Below, piece after piece: positions 11,262 through 22,887 of a DNA stretch of 64,000 nt. Numbering within the stretch: position 1 is the first letter of the stretch; each line of letters starts with the position of its first letter. Location of the stretch: assembly GCA_009763385.1 (NCBI GenBank), contig CM019827.1:109457204-109521203 (forward strand). The letters run 5' to 3'. Source of the stretch: Coix lacryma-jobi var. lacryma-jobi. Its lineage: Eukaryota; Streptophyta; Magnoliopsida; Poales; Poaceae. The notes below the pieces were generated by a model, which saw nothing but the letters and a program-made list of their open reading frames with translations, had not been told where the DNA came from and did not search any database. The position numbers and the translations under genes were made by a program.

Positions 11262-11577
11262 TCCTAATAGCTCGCATCGAGTTCAAAGGGAACTCGTTCT
11301 GAAGACGCAAAATCAGATTGCGAGCAAAGGAGAAAGTCTCAGTCTTCTCAGCTAAAAAGAAGACCCACAAATATCTCGAAAAGTCGTCAACAACAACAAG
11401 CACATACCACTTCCCCCCAACCGAGCTCACCCGAGCCGGACCAACAAGGTCCATATGCAAAAGCTCTCTAGGGCGCTTGGTCATGACCTGAGTCACTGGA
11501 TGGTGGGGAGTGGCTACCATCTTCCCATGTCTACAAGAATGGCAAACAAGATCCTTCTCCATGGATAACTTGGGCAA
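11101..11577 (-). pseudogene. Copia integrase, zinc-binding and first part of core
   Basis: Residues show CHSCRHGKM (second half of the HHCC zinc-binding site), LHMDLVGPARV with the first catalytic Asp, VVVDDFSRYLWVFFL and IRSDNGSEFKNSDF with the second catalytic Asp. After GFRASVFFPLHT the frame goes out of register, and the true continuation is in the neighbouring frame (10797-11261). The integrase joins element DNA to the target site. Confidence 0.84.
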
Positions 11578-11580
11578 TCC

Positions 11581-12057
11581 TCAGATTAGGCCAAGTGAAC
11601 TAAGCCTTGCAAGCAAGTCGAAGCTCAAGTGTCCTAGTCTCCTATGCCACTTCCAAAGATCAGAGGAGGAGGGTCCAGCCAAAAGACAACGAGAAATGCC
11701 AAACGATTCTGAGAAATCCGCACGAAAGACTTTTCCAAAGGGCGAAATCACACAAAGAAGATTGCCCTGAGGATCCAAAATACGACTGAGATTCGGCTTA
11801 AAATGAATCTCATAATCGTCATCAAAGAGTTGCGAAACAGAAAGAAGGTTAAAATGCAAGTTAGAAACAAGAGCAACATCGCGCAACACAAAGTGCTCAT
11901 TAACTCGCACCGACCAACGAGACAACACTTTACCTTTACTATTGTCGCCGAAGGTGATAAACTCTCTTCTGGCGACCGGACTAAGACTGGAGAACCACTT
12001 GGCGTTTCCGGTCATGTGCCTCGAACACCCGGAATCCACCAACCAAACGTTCTCCAA
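11581..12057 (-). pseudogene. Copia protease and pre-integrase domain
   Basis: The frame opens with ENVWLVDSGCSRHMTG. DSG is the aspartic protease active site in the form usual for plant copia. The C-terminal part holds WKWHRRLGHLSFDLLARL, the His pair of the GAG_pre-integrase zinc site. A stop separates it from the next integrase segment. The protease matures the Gag-Pol polyprotein. Confidence 0.86.
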
Positions 12058-12440
12058 TCGTTTTACCTACATCAATAAAAAGACATAGGGTGAGCATACG
12101 GTCCGACACTGGGGTTAGTGAAGTAGGGAGAATACCAGTGTTGGGCCAGCTTCTCAAAAGAACGGTTAGCAGAAAAACCATTCCTAGCACGTATACGGGA
12201 AGAGCGATCACCACGTAGAGGAAAACATGGTCCGCTAAGGGAGGAGCGTCCATCGCGATACTCAAAACGCGGTGGTGGAAAACGCTCAACTACAAAGCCA
12301 CCGCCATGGGGTCCATAGCCCACAACTGCAGGCTCCCGCCGGGCACGACCTCCTCGCGGCCTAGGCCTAGGAACTTGAGGTTTTGGACCTCTAGGCCTAG
12401 CAGCACGCCTCTGAACATTCGGAACATGTACTGACGGACC
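12058..12440 (-). pseudogene. Copia Gag C-terminal region, cut by the gypsy insertion
   Basis: Minus-strand reading gives a basic Arg/Pro-rich stretch, then GYGPHGGGFV, SGPCFPLRGDR and LAQHWYSPYFTNPSVG, leading into the protease. This matches the Gag-protease linker of Opie/SIRE-like elements. The upstream side stops at the gypsy insertion. Relative to related elements, the middle of gag (coiled-coil remainder and second zinc knuckle region) does not appear on either side of the insertion. Confidence 0.7.
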
Positions 12441-12444
12441 AGGA

Positions 12445-12866
12445 TGTCAGAGATATCATCTATCGATGATTACTCCGACTAATCCAGGATGGCTTTAGAG
12501 ATCCGAAGACTTGTAACGAAGTGTACTTGGATTAGGACTCTAGTTTGTAACTTAGCCGAGTTGTAAAAGGAAGTCCTGTAATTAGAATAGGACTCCAATA
12601 TTGTAACCGACTAGGACTCGGTCTGCGCTAAGGTTCACCCGGACATATAAGGGGAACCGGGCGCAGGCTCTAGATCATCGAACATTGAATCATAACAATA
12701 CACAAGGCACACGTCGCACTGGACGTAAGGTATTACGCTATTTAGCGGCCTGAACCAGTATAAATCGCTGTCCATGTGTACTCGCTGAGTCCTACGAACG
12801 CCGATCCCCACCGAACAAATCATCTGAGATTACTCAAGACGAGTTGCCGGTCAACAAACACCGACA
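12445..12866 (+). repeat. Gypsy A left LTR
   Basis: It begins TGTCAGAGATATC and ends ACCGACA two bases before the primer site. Inside are several GTAATTAGAATAGGACTCC-like units and a likely TATA box (ACATATAAGGGG, about 12643-12654). The left boundary is chosen from the TG and from where the copia gag frame ends. Confidence 0.7.
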
Positions 12867-15525
12867 GCTGGCGCGCCAGGTAGGGGCTTTCGGCGATTTG
12901 ACGACCAAGAGCCCGGCGAACCACGACAACATGTTCTCGGCGGGATCAATTTTCGTTTTTGGCTCATGGACTTGCATTGCGGATGATCAAGGAAAGCTGC
13001 ACAGACAGCTCGCCGTGGAATCAGAACCACAAGCCATGCCAAAGATGGAACACCTCGCTCAGAACCTAGCAAATCTGACAATCCAAGACCCGCAAGATCC
13101 TGGGGACCATACAAAGGCATCCGACTCCTACTCCAACTAGAATCCAGAAGAAAAGGACCCGGACACCTGCTATGGCTTCACCTTCGGGCTGCGGAACTCT
13201 GCTGAAAACTTCCATAACCTGATTGGTGCAAAATTCAAAGAGTATCAACAGATACCTTTGACGGGAGCTCAACAGGGACTCGTTTTTAGCTCTACCAAGG
13301 AGGGTAACATTGTCCATTGGCCAATTCAGCCTGCCCCGGCTAGACTGGTTGGCACAATTGACCAGCAACTTCCATACCAGCACGGACATCAGCTCCCTTT
13401 TGAGGAACACGACTCCACAACGAAACTAATCTCCAGCACTTCTACTTTGGAATCAGTAACACTGGGATCATCAAACCAGGGCTACACTCGTGAAGTCTTC
13501 ATGGCGGGGCATCAGTCATCTCTACGACCACCAACCCCACCAGATGTCTTTCAAGACGATGAAACTCTGAGTATGATTTCAGACAATGATCCGGAAGGAC
13601 CCGGGGAAACCGAGTCCTTGAAGGTTGAAAGAATCCGAAGGAATCAAGCTAAGGAAGTCCGCAGAAGGCGAGCAACTCACCGCAAGGAAGCTGTAGATCG
13701 CTACAACGCACGACTAGAAGAATACAACACCCGGAGGCGTCTGGAAGCAGAGGCTGAGCGTCAAGCTCGCACTGAAGAGAATCACTCCCAGGATGATCTT
13801 AACAGACGGCGCCCTGATTGTTCTCGCAACCTTGAACCCGAGTTCATGAGGGTCGCCGGCCATAAAGTCTTCCAGACTCCCTATCAAAACATACTAGCTC
13901 TAGCTACGGAGATGGGAGCCAAGACCAACCGCACCCCTGATGAAGAGCGACGACTGGTCATGCTTCAGACTACCGCACTCCAACTCCGAGGGTGGAATCT
14001 TGAATCCCTAGCTGACGAGCAAGCTTTATCTCACCCAAGCCAGAGGCGGCCGGTTCAAGAACGACTCGGTCGTATCCCAGCAAGGAGCCGTCTGGGCCAC
14101 CGAGTACCCGACCAAGCTGAGGGAGGAGCCGAATCTTCATACAGAGGAGTCGCAGTTGCAGCATCCGATGCAGTTGATCACTTCCCCTGCTTTTCCCAAA
14201 GGCTTCGAGCGGTTTCGTTCCCGCGAAAATTCAAACCCGGGAATTACTCAAAGTACAACGGGAAGACAGAACCTAAACGGTGGCTCAGGCTGTATGCTCA
14301 AGCAGTCGAGCTAGCGGGTGGAAGCAACGACGTCAAAGCACTCTACCTCCCAATGGCTCTAGAGACAATGCCGCTTGCTTGGTTTGACAGGCTTAAACCC
14401 GAGTCCATCGACTCCTGGGAACAACTACATCGTATCTTCGTTGAAAACTTTGCTGATGTCCCAGAGAGATCAGATCCCCGGACTAAGCTCAGAACCTGCA
14501 AGCAACAGAAAAACGAATCAATGCGGGAGTACTATAGGCGATTCTTAGAAATCCGCTCTACAGTATCCGACATTACAGACAGAGAAGTAATTGACCTTTT
14601 TGGCAACGGTATTTATGAAAGGTACAATTACAAAGATTTCATCAAGCAGGACCCGACCACCGCTGATGAGTTCCATCGGGCTGTAAACTCCATGATGGCG
14701 ACACAGGAACGCACACAGGAACGCTTCCCCGATAGAAACACGCAAGGTGATCGAGGAAACAACCTGAGAGGCAACCAGGCACCACAGCAAAATACCCGAA
14801 AAGGGGCAGGAGATAATACTGTTGCTGCCATGGAGCCTCAGAAGAAGGGAAACAAGCCATTCACCTTTGATGACTTACTCGACGGACCTTGCCCCTTCCA
14901 TCCGAAAGGTGGACATCAAGCAAGGCACTGCCGACAGCTCAAGGAGCGAGGCTTGAACTCCGACTTCAACAAGAACAAGAAAGACAAAGCCAAGAAGACA
15001 GCTGAGAATCCTCAACAGGACGCCGGTGGCTTTCAGCACCCCAAAGGAACTATTAATGTCATCTTTGGGGGAGTAACTACCAGCGACAACAAGAGGTTTC
15101 AGAAGCTTTCCCTGCGAGAGATCATGTCCACCGAACCAGCGACACCCAAATACCTCGACTGGTCCGAACATCCGATTAATTTCTCCAGAGCAGATCAATG
15201 GACCAGTGTTTCCAATGCAGGCCATTACCCGCTAGTTTTGGACCCCACGGTCGCTGGATATACACTTGGGAGGGTACTCATCGATGGCAGAGCAGGACTC
15301 AATGTTATCTTTGCAAGCACCCTACGAAAGATGAATCTAGATCTCGCAACCCAGCTCACACCATCAACCGCTCGTTTCTACGGCATAATACCCGGAAAAG
15401 CGGTTGTACCACTCGGAAGGATTATACTACCCGTCACTTTTGGAACTCCGATCAATTACAGAATGGAGTACATCAGTTTTGAGGTAGCCGACTTCGAATC
15501 ATCGTATCACGCCATATTCGGGTGA
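12844..15525 (+). pseudogene. Gypsy A Gag and protease
   Basis: One frame runs through this stretch, broken by a TAG at 13138-13140 and ended by a TGA at 15523-15525. A charged coiled-coil region (Arg/Glu/Ala-rich, about 13620-13800) is followed by the retrotransposon Gag domain, with FKPGNYSKYNGKTEPKRWLR, AWFDRLKPESIDSWEQL and MREYYRRFLEIR. A zinc-knuckle-like CPFHPKGGHQARHC comes next. The protease region has VLIDGRAGLNVIF, where the usual active-site Asp-(Ser/Thr)-Gly is altered to Asp-Gly-Arg-Ala-Gly. Gag builds the virus-like particle in the cytoplasm. Confidence 0.83.
12869..12886 (+). other. Gypsy A primer-binding site
   Basis: TGGCGCGCCAGGTAGGGG follows the LTR after two bases. This string is typical of grass Tat-type elements. 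Confidence 0.75.
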
Positions 15526-15543
15526 CCTGCTATTGCCAAGTTT

Positions 15544-16971
15544 ATGGCAGTACCCCACTACCCGTACCTCTTATTGAAGATGTCGGGTCCCAAAGGAATC
15601 TTAACCTTCAGAGGTGACTTGAAGCGGTCATTTGATTGTGACACAGAGGCTGTCCAAATCGCTGAACAAGCTCAACTCGCCCTGGAAGTACAAGAACTCG
15701 CTCAGATGGTGCTTAATACCAAGCCTGGAGATTCAGAAATCCCAACCAAGAAGGCGGGTACTATTCAACCATCAGCAAAAGTCTCCACAAAAACCATTGA
15801 CCTGGAAACCGGTGATCCTTCCAAGACAGTGGTTATCAGTGCTCACCTATATGAAGAATAGGAACTCGCGCTCACCAAGTTCCTTAGAGCCAGCAAAGAC
15901 ATATTTGCTTGGAAACCAACAGACATGCCTGGGGTCCCAAGGAACTTGGCTGAGCACAGATTAGAGTTAAAGGAAGGCTCTAGACCTATCAAGCAAAGAT
16001 TACGACGATTTTCACCAGAGAAGAAAGAGGCAATCAAGAAGGAAATAGCCAAGCTACTCGCAGCCGGATTCATCAGAGAAATCCTCCACCCCGAGTGGTT
16101 AGCTAACCCAGTGCTAGTCAAGAAGAAGAACTCTGCTGAGTGGCGCATGTGTGTCGACTACACAGACCTCAACAGGCATTGTCCAAAGGATCCCTTCGGA
16201 TTACCAAGGATAGACCAAATAGTTGATGCCACCGCAGGCTCCGCCTTACTCTCTTTTCTGGATTGCTACTCCGGGTACCATCAGATTGCCCTCAAAGAAG
16301 AAGACCAACCCAAGACATCGTTCATTACTCCTTTTGGAGCATACTGTTACAAAACTATGTCCTTTGGACTAAAGAACACGAGGGCTACTTATCAACGCGC
16401 CATCCAAGATTGCCTGGGTGATCAGATTGGCCACAATGCAAAAGCTTATGTTGACGATGTAGTCATAAAAACAAGGGATCCGACCACCATGATATCAGAC
16501 CTAGAGGAAACCTTCAACCGATTACGTGCGTATCAATGGAGACTCAATCCAACCAAATGCGTCTTCGGGGTACCCTCAGGACAGTTACTCGGATTCCTTG
16601 TTAGTCATCGAGGCATCGAGGCTAGTCAAAAGCAGATCACAGCTATCATCAACATGAAGCCGCCTACCTCTGTCCGAGACGTTCAGAAACTCACCGGGTG
16701 CATGGCTGCGTTAAATCGATTTATCTCACGGCTCGGAGAAAAGGGATTGCCTTTCTTCAAATTACTTAAAGCCGGCGACAAATTTCAGTGGACGGATGAA
16801 GCGGACAGAGCTTTTGAACAACTCAAAAGCTACCTTATCAATTCACCCATACTAACGCCGCCGGAGCCTAGGGAACCGATGATGTTGTATATCGCAGCTA
16901 CCACACACGTTGTCAGCACAGCAATCGTGGTGGAGCGCAAAGACGACAAGCACATCTACAACACCCAATGA
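15544..16971 (+). pseudogene. Gypsy A reverse transcriptase
   Basis: The same frame as Gag continues here, with a TAG at 15859-15861 and a TGA at 16969-16971. RT motifs are WRMCVDYTDLNRHCPKD, LDCYSGYHQIAL, FGLKNTRATYQRA and the catalytic YVDDVVIK. The C-terminal part, LTPPEPREPMMLYIAATTHV, starts the first RNase H domain. The tandem duplication begins inside this segment, at 15686. Confidence 0.88.
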
Positions 16972-17097
16972 CCAGTTTATTACAACAGCGAGGTACTATC
17001 TGACTCGAAAGTCAGGTACCCGCAAGTACAAAAACTGCTCTATGCTTTACTCATATCCTCAAGAAAGCTGCGGCACTACTTCGAAGCTCATGAGATC

Positions 17098-18138
17098 ATG
17101 GTAGTCACGGATTTTCCTTTAGGAGAAATCCTTCACAACCGTGATGCTACTGGAAGGATTTCCAAGTGGGCAGTTGAATTAGGGGCACTCAACATCAAGT
17201 TCACTCCGAGGAAAGCTATCAAGTCTCAGGCCCTAGCTGATTTTGTCGTCGAATGGACTGAAATACAGCAGACTAGAGACAACGCTACTCCCGATCATTG
17301 GAAGATGTACTTCGATGGGTCCCTAAAACTCGGAGGAGCAGGAGCCGGAGTCCTTCTTGTATCACCCGCTGGCGAACAGCTCAAATACGTTCTGCAAATA
17401 TTGTGGCCAGCCACCAACAATGAAGCAGAATATGAGGCACTGCTCCACGGACTTAAACTAGCAGTCACTTTGGGCATTAAGCGGCTATTAGTCTATGGCG
17501 ATTCTTCCGTGGTCATTCACCAAGTTAATAAAGACTGGGACTGTACCAAGGAAACAATGAACGCCTATTGTGTTGAAGTACGCAAGCTAGAAAAACACTT
17601 TGCAGGACTGGAACTCATTCATGTTACCCGGGATCTCAACATGGCAGCAGATATACTCGCGAAATTAGGTTCTGACAGAGCACAAGTTCCTAGTGGTACC
17701 TTTGTACATGAGTTATCCAAGCCTTCAATCCAAGAGAAGGAGGAGTTCGAGCCAGAACCCGCAACCCAGGTCCTATCTCTAGCACCCGACTGGACACGAG
17801 TTTTCATTGATTACATCAAAGAACATAAACTGCCAAGCGACAAAACTACAGCAGAGCAAGTCACCAGGCGTAGCAAAAACTATGTTCTAGTCGGGGATAA
17901 GCTGTATCGACGCGGAGCTTCATCAGGGGTCCTCCTCAAGTGTATTACACCAGAAGAAGGCAGGGAAATTCTGAATAAAGTCCACTCTGGGTCCTGCGGT
18001 AATCACGCAGTTTCAAGGACACTAGTCGGAAAAATCTTCAGGTCCAGCGGTGATTTAAACAACCTAGCAAGAGCAAGATGCGAAAAATTTTATATGCATT
18101 TGTTAATGCTGGGACAGGCTCCCGACTTGATATCATGA
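17098..18138 (+). pseudogene. Gypsy A RNase H pair and integrase zinc finger, integrase core missing
   Basis: In the same frame the first RNase H ends with MVVTDFPLGEILHN. A second, archaeal-type RNase H follows, with MYFDGSLKLGGAGAGVLL, NNEAEYEALLHGLKLA, VYGDSSVVIHQV and LNMAADILAKLG, showing the DEDD carboxylates. Two RNase H domains in a row are diagnostic of Tat elements. The H2C2 integrase zinc finger starts at the GREILNKVHSGSCGNH block and breaks off. No integrase core with its DDE residues appears before the 3' noncoding region, so it has been deleted. Confidence 0.85.
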
Positions 18139-18174
18139 ATATCAGTTACTACAAATTTTTGTATGTCTTCTTTG

Positions 18175-18350
18175 CAGGGAAAAGATATGGACTACAACAC
18201 TGGTTGAGGTACGCCCCTGAGGGCTGCCCTACACGGACACCATGCCACTGGGTGAAGTAGGCCCCTGAGGGTTGCCTCACTCGGACACCACACCGCTGGG
18301 TTAGGTACGCCCTTGAGGGTTGCCTCACTCGAACACCATGTTGTTGCGAC
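18175..18350. repeat. About 57-bp tandem repeats after gypsy A pol
   Basis: Three imperfect units contain GGTACGCCCCTGAGGG, TTGCCTCACTCGGACACCA and CCGCTGGGTTAGG. They mark the 3' noncoding region usual in Tat elements. The same repeats recur 13,166 bp downstream at 31341-31516. Confidence 0.7.
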
Positions 18351-18992
18351 GAGCCTTCAAACATGGTTATGATGATTTGGGAGTCTCGAGGTGGGGGTGA
18401 TACGGGGTCTCTGGTGAGGAGACTACCCACCCGAAGCCTTGGGCTCACCAATATCCTACTTCCACTACTTCGATCAAGCTTTTTCACCTCCACGACTTAG
18501 TCGACATTAAGCTCAGGGGCTCGGTCGTTGCCTCAGCTTAGTCGACTTCACTCCGACTACGCTCGGGGACTGGGATTCAAGGATGAAAGATCAAATTTAT
18601 GAGCATTCAACCACTCGGCAACAAAGCAGATGTTGATCCTTGTCTTTGGGAGATTACTCGGTTGCACCCTTAAGGATGTCTACAAGATCCTACAATCGAC
18701 TCCGAGTAGTCTATTTTAGGCTCGGGGGCTGCGGGATACATATCCTCAGATGATGCATCTAAATTTCTTTGAAAGGAATTAGAGCAATTTCAGACAAGAC
18801 CCTCCAGCTCTTTATGTTAAACAGCAAGAGGTCGGGGGCTACACCCAATGGGTGCGCTTTTCAGAAAGCGCACACCATTAGAAGACTTCAAGAGCACTTT
18901 ATGGTTTCTCTCAGAAGGTACTCGGATGACACTTGATCAAGGCCATGGTCTCAAGATGACTTCACCGATAAATCATGAAGAGCTCGGGGGCT

Positions 18993-19131
18993 TGTGGGAC
19001 AGAGTCCCCGGGTACTCCGCAAGGAAGGGCGAAGACCTAGTCCAACTAGGACTCTCCATGTAATCCTAGTAGTATTGCTACCTTGTAATCCTACTAAGAC
19101 TCCTAAGATGTAACCGACTAGGACTTGCACG
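18993..19131 (+). repeat. Gypsy A right LTR remnant
   Basis: After the purine tract GCTCGGGGG comes TGTGGGACAGAGTCC and then GTAATCC/GTAACCGACTAGGACT units of the same type as in the left LTR. The remnant breaks off at CTAGGACT, where copia gag resumes. It is short (about 139 bp) and aligns only loosely to the left LTR. Confidence 0.55.
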
Positions 19132-20738
19132 CACAGGTTATCGTTGGTAGCATTCTTCTCTGCCAACTCGGATTGCAAGCCTGCACAGGACTTGCACGCA
19201 CCCAACAGCAAGGATCTAGCCTTCAACTCATCCACCTCTCCTACCAATGCAACATACTTACCTCTCAAAGTGAGAAGGTCAGTCATGTGCGTGGTGCACA
19301 TCTCACACTCAACCTCCTCAGAAACGACCACGGTGGACTTGGCAAACTCAAGCTCCTTCACCGTGTCCTCCCACTTCTGCCTAAACTCCTTACGCTCTCT
19401 AGCAGCACGCCTAAGCAGCTTATCTTGACTAAGGAGAGCGGCAGTAAGTTTCTCGACCTTAGCAGAAAGCTCATCGGGGGTCAGAGATACCTGGGAGGTG
19501 TCGTCGTCGTCGTCGTCGTTCCGAGGGATCTCCTCCAGGTCATCGTCGACCTCCTTGCTAAGGGCCATGGTGTAGAGGCCCTCGTCGTCGGCGAAGAAGC
19601 AGAGGCCGTTGAGCTTGTCCTCGATCCTCTTCTTCTTCTCGGACTCGTCGTCGCTTGAGGAAGCGGAGTCATCATCCGAGTCGTCGACGTCGCTGAGCGT
19701 GGCAAAGAATGCACACTGCTCAGCCTGGGCCTTCTCCAAGTACTTCGTCTTGATGTACTCCTTGTTGAAGCCGCCCTTCCGCTTGTGCTTCGCGGGGACG
19801 TACTTCTCCTTGCGCTTGCCGGAGTCATACTTGTGCCCATGATCCGCCTTGCCAAAGGTTTGCTTGTTCTTCTTCGGGCAATTGGTGATGAAGTGGTTGG
19901 GGTCGCCGCACTCAAAGCATCCTGAGCGTCCTCCTCTGCAGCGACGGTTCATGCGGTTGTTGCGAAACCGTGAGAACCGGTTGGCGAGCAAAGCCAACTC
20001 GTCATCCCCCAAAGACTCCAGCTGCTCCTCTATGACAGAAAAGAGTGAAGAGAGTGCAAATCCTCTAGAGGTGTTAGCAGAAGAGCCAGAAAGCAGAGCC
20101 ATCGACGGGCCAGAAGGATTTTCATAAGAAACCCTCGCCATGGCATCGATCTCACTGGACTTGAGCTTACTGAAGAGCTCGTCGCATGTGAGGGTCTCAT
20201 AGTTAGGTGATTCGATGATCGCCTGAACCTTGGAATCCCACACCGACCGATCAAGAGTATGGAGTAGCTTGAGAGCTCTCTCATGATCGTCGAAAGACAA
20301 CAACTCCTTGTTAGCCCTCATCCTGTTGACAATCACCTGAAAGCGAGCGAATAAACTCTCTATGCTCTCGCCAGGCATGTGTCGAAAGTTCTCATACTCT
20401 CGCTTGAATGACTCGTAGAGACGGGTTTTGACTTGAGTGGTTCCCTCATGGAAACGCATGAGGGTTGCCCAAATCTCCCGAGCCGTAGCGAGGTGAGAAA
20501 CGCGATCAAACTCACTCATGCTCAGACATGAGAAAAGAGCATTATGGGCTCGGCTATTGGCATCGTGCTCATCGATCTGAAGCTGAGAGACACGAGCAGC
20601 CAAGACCATGTAATCGGCAGAGTTGCAAATATCCCAGATGGAAGCACCCAAACTCTGCAGATAGGCCGACATGCGTATCTTCCAATACGCATAGTTCGTC
20701 CCATTGAAAAACGGCGGTTTACCCATGCCGCGATCCAT
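19132..20738 (-). pseudogene. Copia Gag, N-terminal part
   Basis: The ATG at 20738 opens MDRGMGKPPFFNGTNYAYWK, the standard start of plant copia Gag. The UBN2/Gag region follows (about residues 60-200), then a CCHC zinc knuckle CFECGDPNHFITNC at residues 274-287, an acidic Asp/Ser-rich tract and a coiled-coil region. The frame runs on to 18951, but its last roughly 55 residues are antisense translation of the gypsy A LTR and are not Gag. The C-terminal half lies at 12058-12440 on the other side of the insertion. Confidence 0.88.
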
Positions 20739-20784
20739 GTCGTCTTCTGTGGATCTGGAACCGACTAAGGTGGAAGATCCTTAA

Positions 20785-20800
20785 CCCTCTCCGATACCAA
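20785..20800 (-). other. Copia primer-binding site
   Basis: The minus strand reads TTGGTATCGGAG directly after the 5' LTR. This is complementary, with one change, to the 3' end of initiator tRNA-Met (TGGTATCAGAGC form), the usual primer of plant copia elements. Confidence 0.85.
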
Positions 20801-20801
20801 T

Positions 20802-22882
20802 TGAGGGACCGAGAATGCAATAGTAAGGCGACCAGAGGGGGGGGGGGTGAATGGGAGCTCAAAAATTTCTCTCGAAACTTTGGCCTATGTCCCACAAATC
20901 AACCCCCAAAAGCTTCGAACGAAACCGTGATGCGACCCTTGGAAGAGGGTGGATGATCCCTAGGATCACAGTGGAGCACCACAAAGCGATAGCAAACCAA
21001 AGACCAAAAACACCGGCACAAGTTTGAACCCTAGAAACCGAGTCCCAAACGTAGATTGAAGGCTACATTGGGAAATCCCCAAATACCGATGCTAACGAGT
21101 AGCAAAGATACATAGAGAGGTTCCTTGGACAACTCTAGGGCCAAACGAGAAGTCCGGAAACCAAGCGAAGAAGCCGGGAGAGCAAACACACTAAAACACA
21201 ACAAGGAGCCTATTCCCAAACTGTCCGGCCCTGGGGTCCCGGACTGTCCGCCCCTACTGCGGACTGTCCGTTAAGGGGTGGCGGACTGTTCACCAGTCAA
21301 AATTGCGAAAACACACTGCTGCTAAAGTGTCCCTGGACCGTTCCCGGACTATCCGCGAGAGTGTACTGCGGACTGTCCGCCGGTCATGCAAAATCAAATC
21401 GGCCGAAGAACACAGCCACTGATCCGGCTGATCCCCGACGCCCGGACTGTCCGCCGGTCAAGTGGCGGACTGTCCGCGGCTGTCCAGTGAAGGCGATTTT
21501 GATCGCCCTTCACCCAAAACACTCTCAAATCGATGCAAATCAAAATCCCTTGATCCCAAACTTGGAGAAGATGATCATGAGGTAGTTAGGATACTATCCC
21601 CAAGAAATCATCCGCTCAAACAACTCAATCAACGGGAAATCGAAGGGGAAGGTGTATGAACCGAAAAAGCATCACGAAAATGAAATAAACCCGATCTACT
21701 TGTTCGTGAGGAGTTAGATAAATTCCTTCGGTGTAAATGATCTCCTCACTATAAAGAACAAGAGGATTCAAACGGATTTTGCAAAGACGCAGTAGAGAGG
21801 GAGATCGAGTGACGGGAAAATCACGGAGAAACGAAGAACGCGAAGAACATGAACAAAAACGTGAATCAAGTCATCGATTTGCAACCGTGTCGCTACCACA
21901 CGCTACAACAGTGAGATTACGGTCTCACTTCCTCAAAATCTCCAGTACACAGAGGTATGGTTCTCTGCGGATCTCAGTAGCTACAGCAGGGGATTGGGAG
22001 AGCAGGAAACCCTAGAAGCAAAGAGCAAATGGCTATGATAGAATGGGAGGAGGGTGTCTCCCTCTACTTATCCTAATTCTAATTCCTACTCTACCCCTCT
22101 CTAATTACAGAGCGAACCAGCTAAACCCTAGGGTTATTCTGGACCAACTCGAAGATGCTGGTGATCCGACGGCCACGCCCGCAAAACTGGTAGCGTTGCC
22201 TCGACGCAACCTCACTGATTGCCGCCACGTGCCGCCACCGCTACGCTTGTCCTTTTCCTGGACTTCACCCCCGGTTTTGAGGCCCAAACCGGGAAACCAG
22301 CCTTCACGACCAACTCCCGATTTTGATGCCCAAACCGGGAAACCAGCCTTCTGTCGCCTGAGTTTTGTGGCCCAAACTCAGAAACCTGCAGCACCCAGGT
22401 TTTGAGGCCCAAACCTGGAAACCGTCCTCAGCCTGAGTTTTGTGGCCCAAACTCGGAAACCATCAGCGCCTAGGTTTTGAGCCCCAAACCTGGAAACCGT
22501 CCACTCGTTGGTTTTTCTGTGGCTCAACCACCAAACCGAGCCGTAGAAGGGATGCACCGCCCGTGCACCCCGTCCACCGACATGTGTCCCCAAGTCCTCG
22601 ACTCGAGCAACACCATGCCCGCAAGTCTCCGCTCGTCGCTGTCCCAGGCTGTCAGCCACCACAGCTGATCCTCGGGCCATCGGTCCCTCAGTCCAAGCCT
22701 CACGTCCGCCCTTCGCCACTCTCGGTCCATCGGCACAACACGTGTCTACTTGACCTGCACCTTGCCTCTGATCACTGTATCCGTGCTCGACACCTGCACA
22801 ACACAAGCCAAAGAACATGCGTATTATCCCAGTTGACAATCACTCATCACTCAGAGACTCGGCATACACCCATGTATCCGCA
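20802..22882 (-). repeat. Copia 5' LTR (first tandem copy)
   Basis: A 2,081-bp LTR bounded by TG and CA with the primer site on one side and target duplication CTAAG on the other. It holds the GGACTGTCCGC cluster and GGTTTTGAGGCCCAAACC-type units in the same order as the 3' LTR. A run of about 11 G at 20838 is one base different in length from the duplicate. Confidence 0.9.
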
Positions 22883-22887
22883 CTAAG

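Larger units (their letters stand above)
12445..19131 (+). mobile_element. Tat-lineage gypsy retrotransposon (copy A), degraded
   Basis: This + strand element sits inside the copia gag. It has a left LTR (about 12445-12866), a primer-binding site TGGCGCGCCAGGTAGGGG (12869-12886), one long Gag-Pol frame (about 12844-18138), a 3' noncoding region with tandem repeats, and a short right LTR remnant (about 18993-19131). Two RNase H domains, one after RT and one of archaeal type, mark the Tat lineage. The integrase catalytic core is missing. The right LTR is truncated and does not match the left one well. No target duplication could be found, in keeping with a deletion at the right border. Confidence 0.82.
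934..22882 (-). mobile_element. Maximus/SIRE-type Ty1-copia retrotransposon, nested and broken
   Basis: The element lies on the minus strand. Its ends are TG...CA and it is flanked by the 5-bp target duplication CTAAG at 929-933 and 22883-22887. In minus-strand order it has a 5' LTR (20802-22882), an initiator-tRNA-Met-type primer site (20785-20800), gag (20738 downward), protease, integrase, reverse transcriptase and RNase H (12057 to 8866), a long untranslated stretch with purine-tract arrays, a polypurine tract (7213-7224) and a 3' LTR (934-7212). LTRs of about 2.08 kb, the long gag and the array of purine tracts point to the Maximus/SIRE lineage. Two later insertions split it: a solo LTR in the 3' LTR and a gypsy element in gag. 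Part of the element, including the 5' LTR and gag, is copied again by the tandem duplication. Confidence 0.9.

Noticed and set aside
19125..19658. Plus-strand open frame of 177 codons, duplicated at 32291-32824
   Set aside because: It is the antisense of copia Gag, whose composition keeps several frames open.
22043..22886. Pro-rich open frames of up to 153 codons
   Set aside because: They lie in the copia LTR, in its GGTTTTGAGGCCCAAACC-type repeats, and occur in all three LTR copies.
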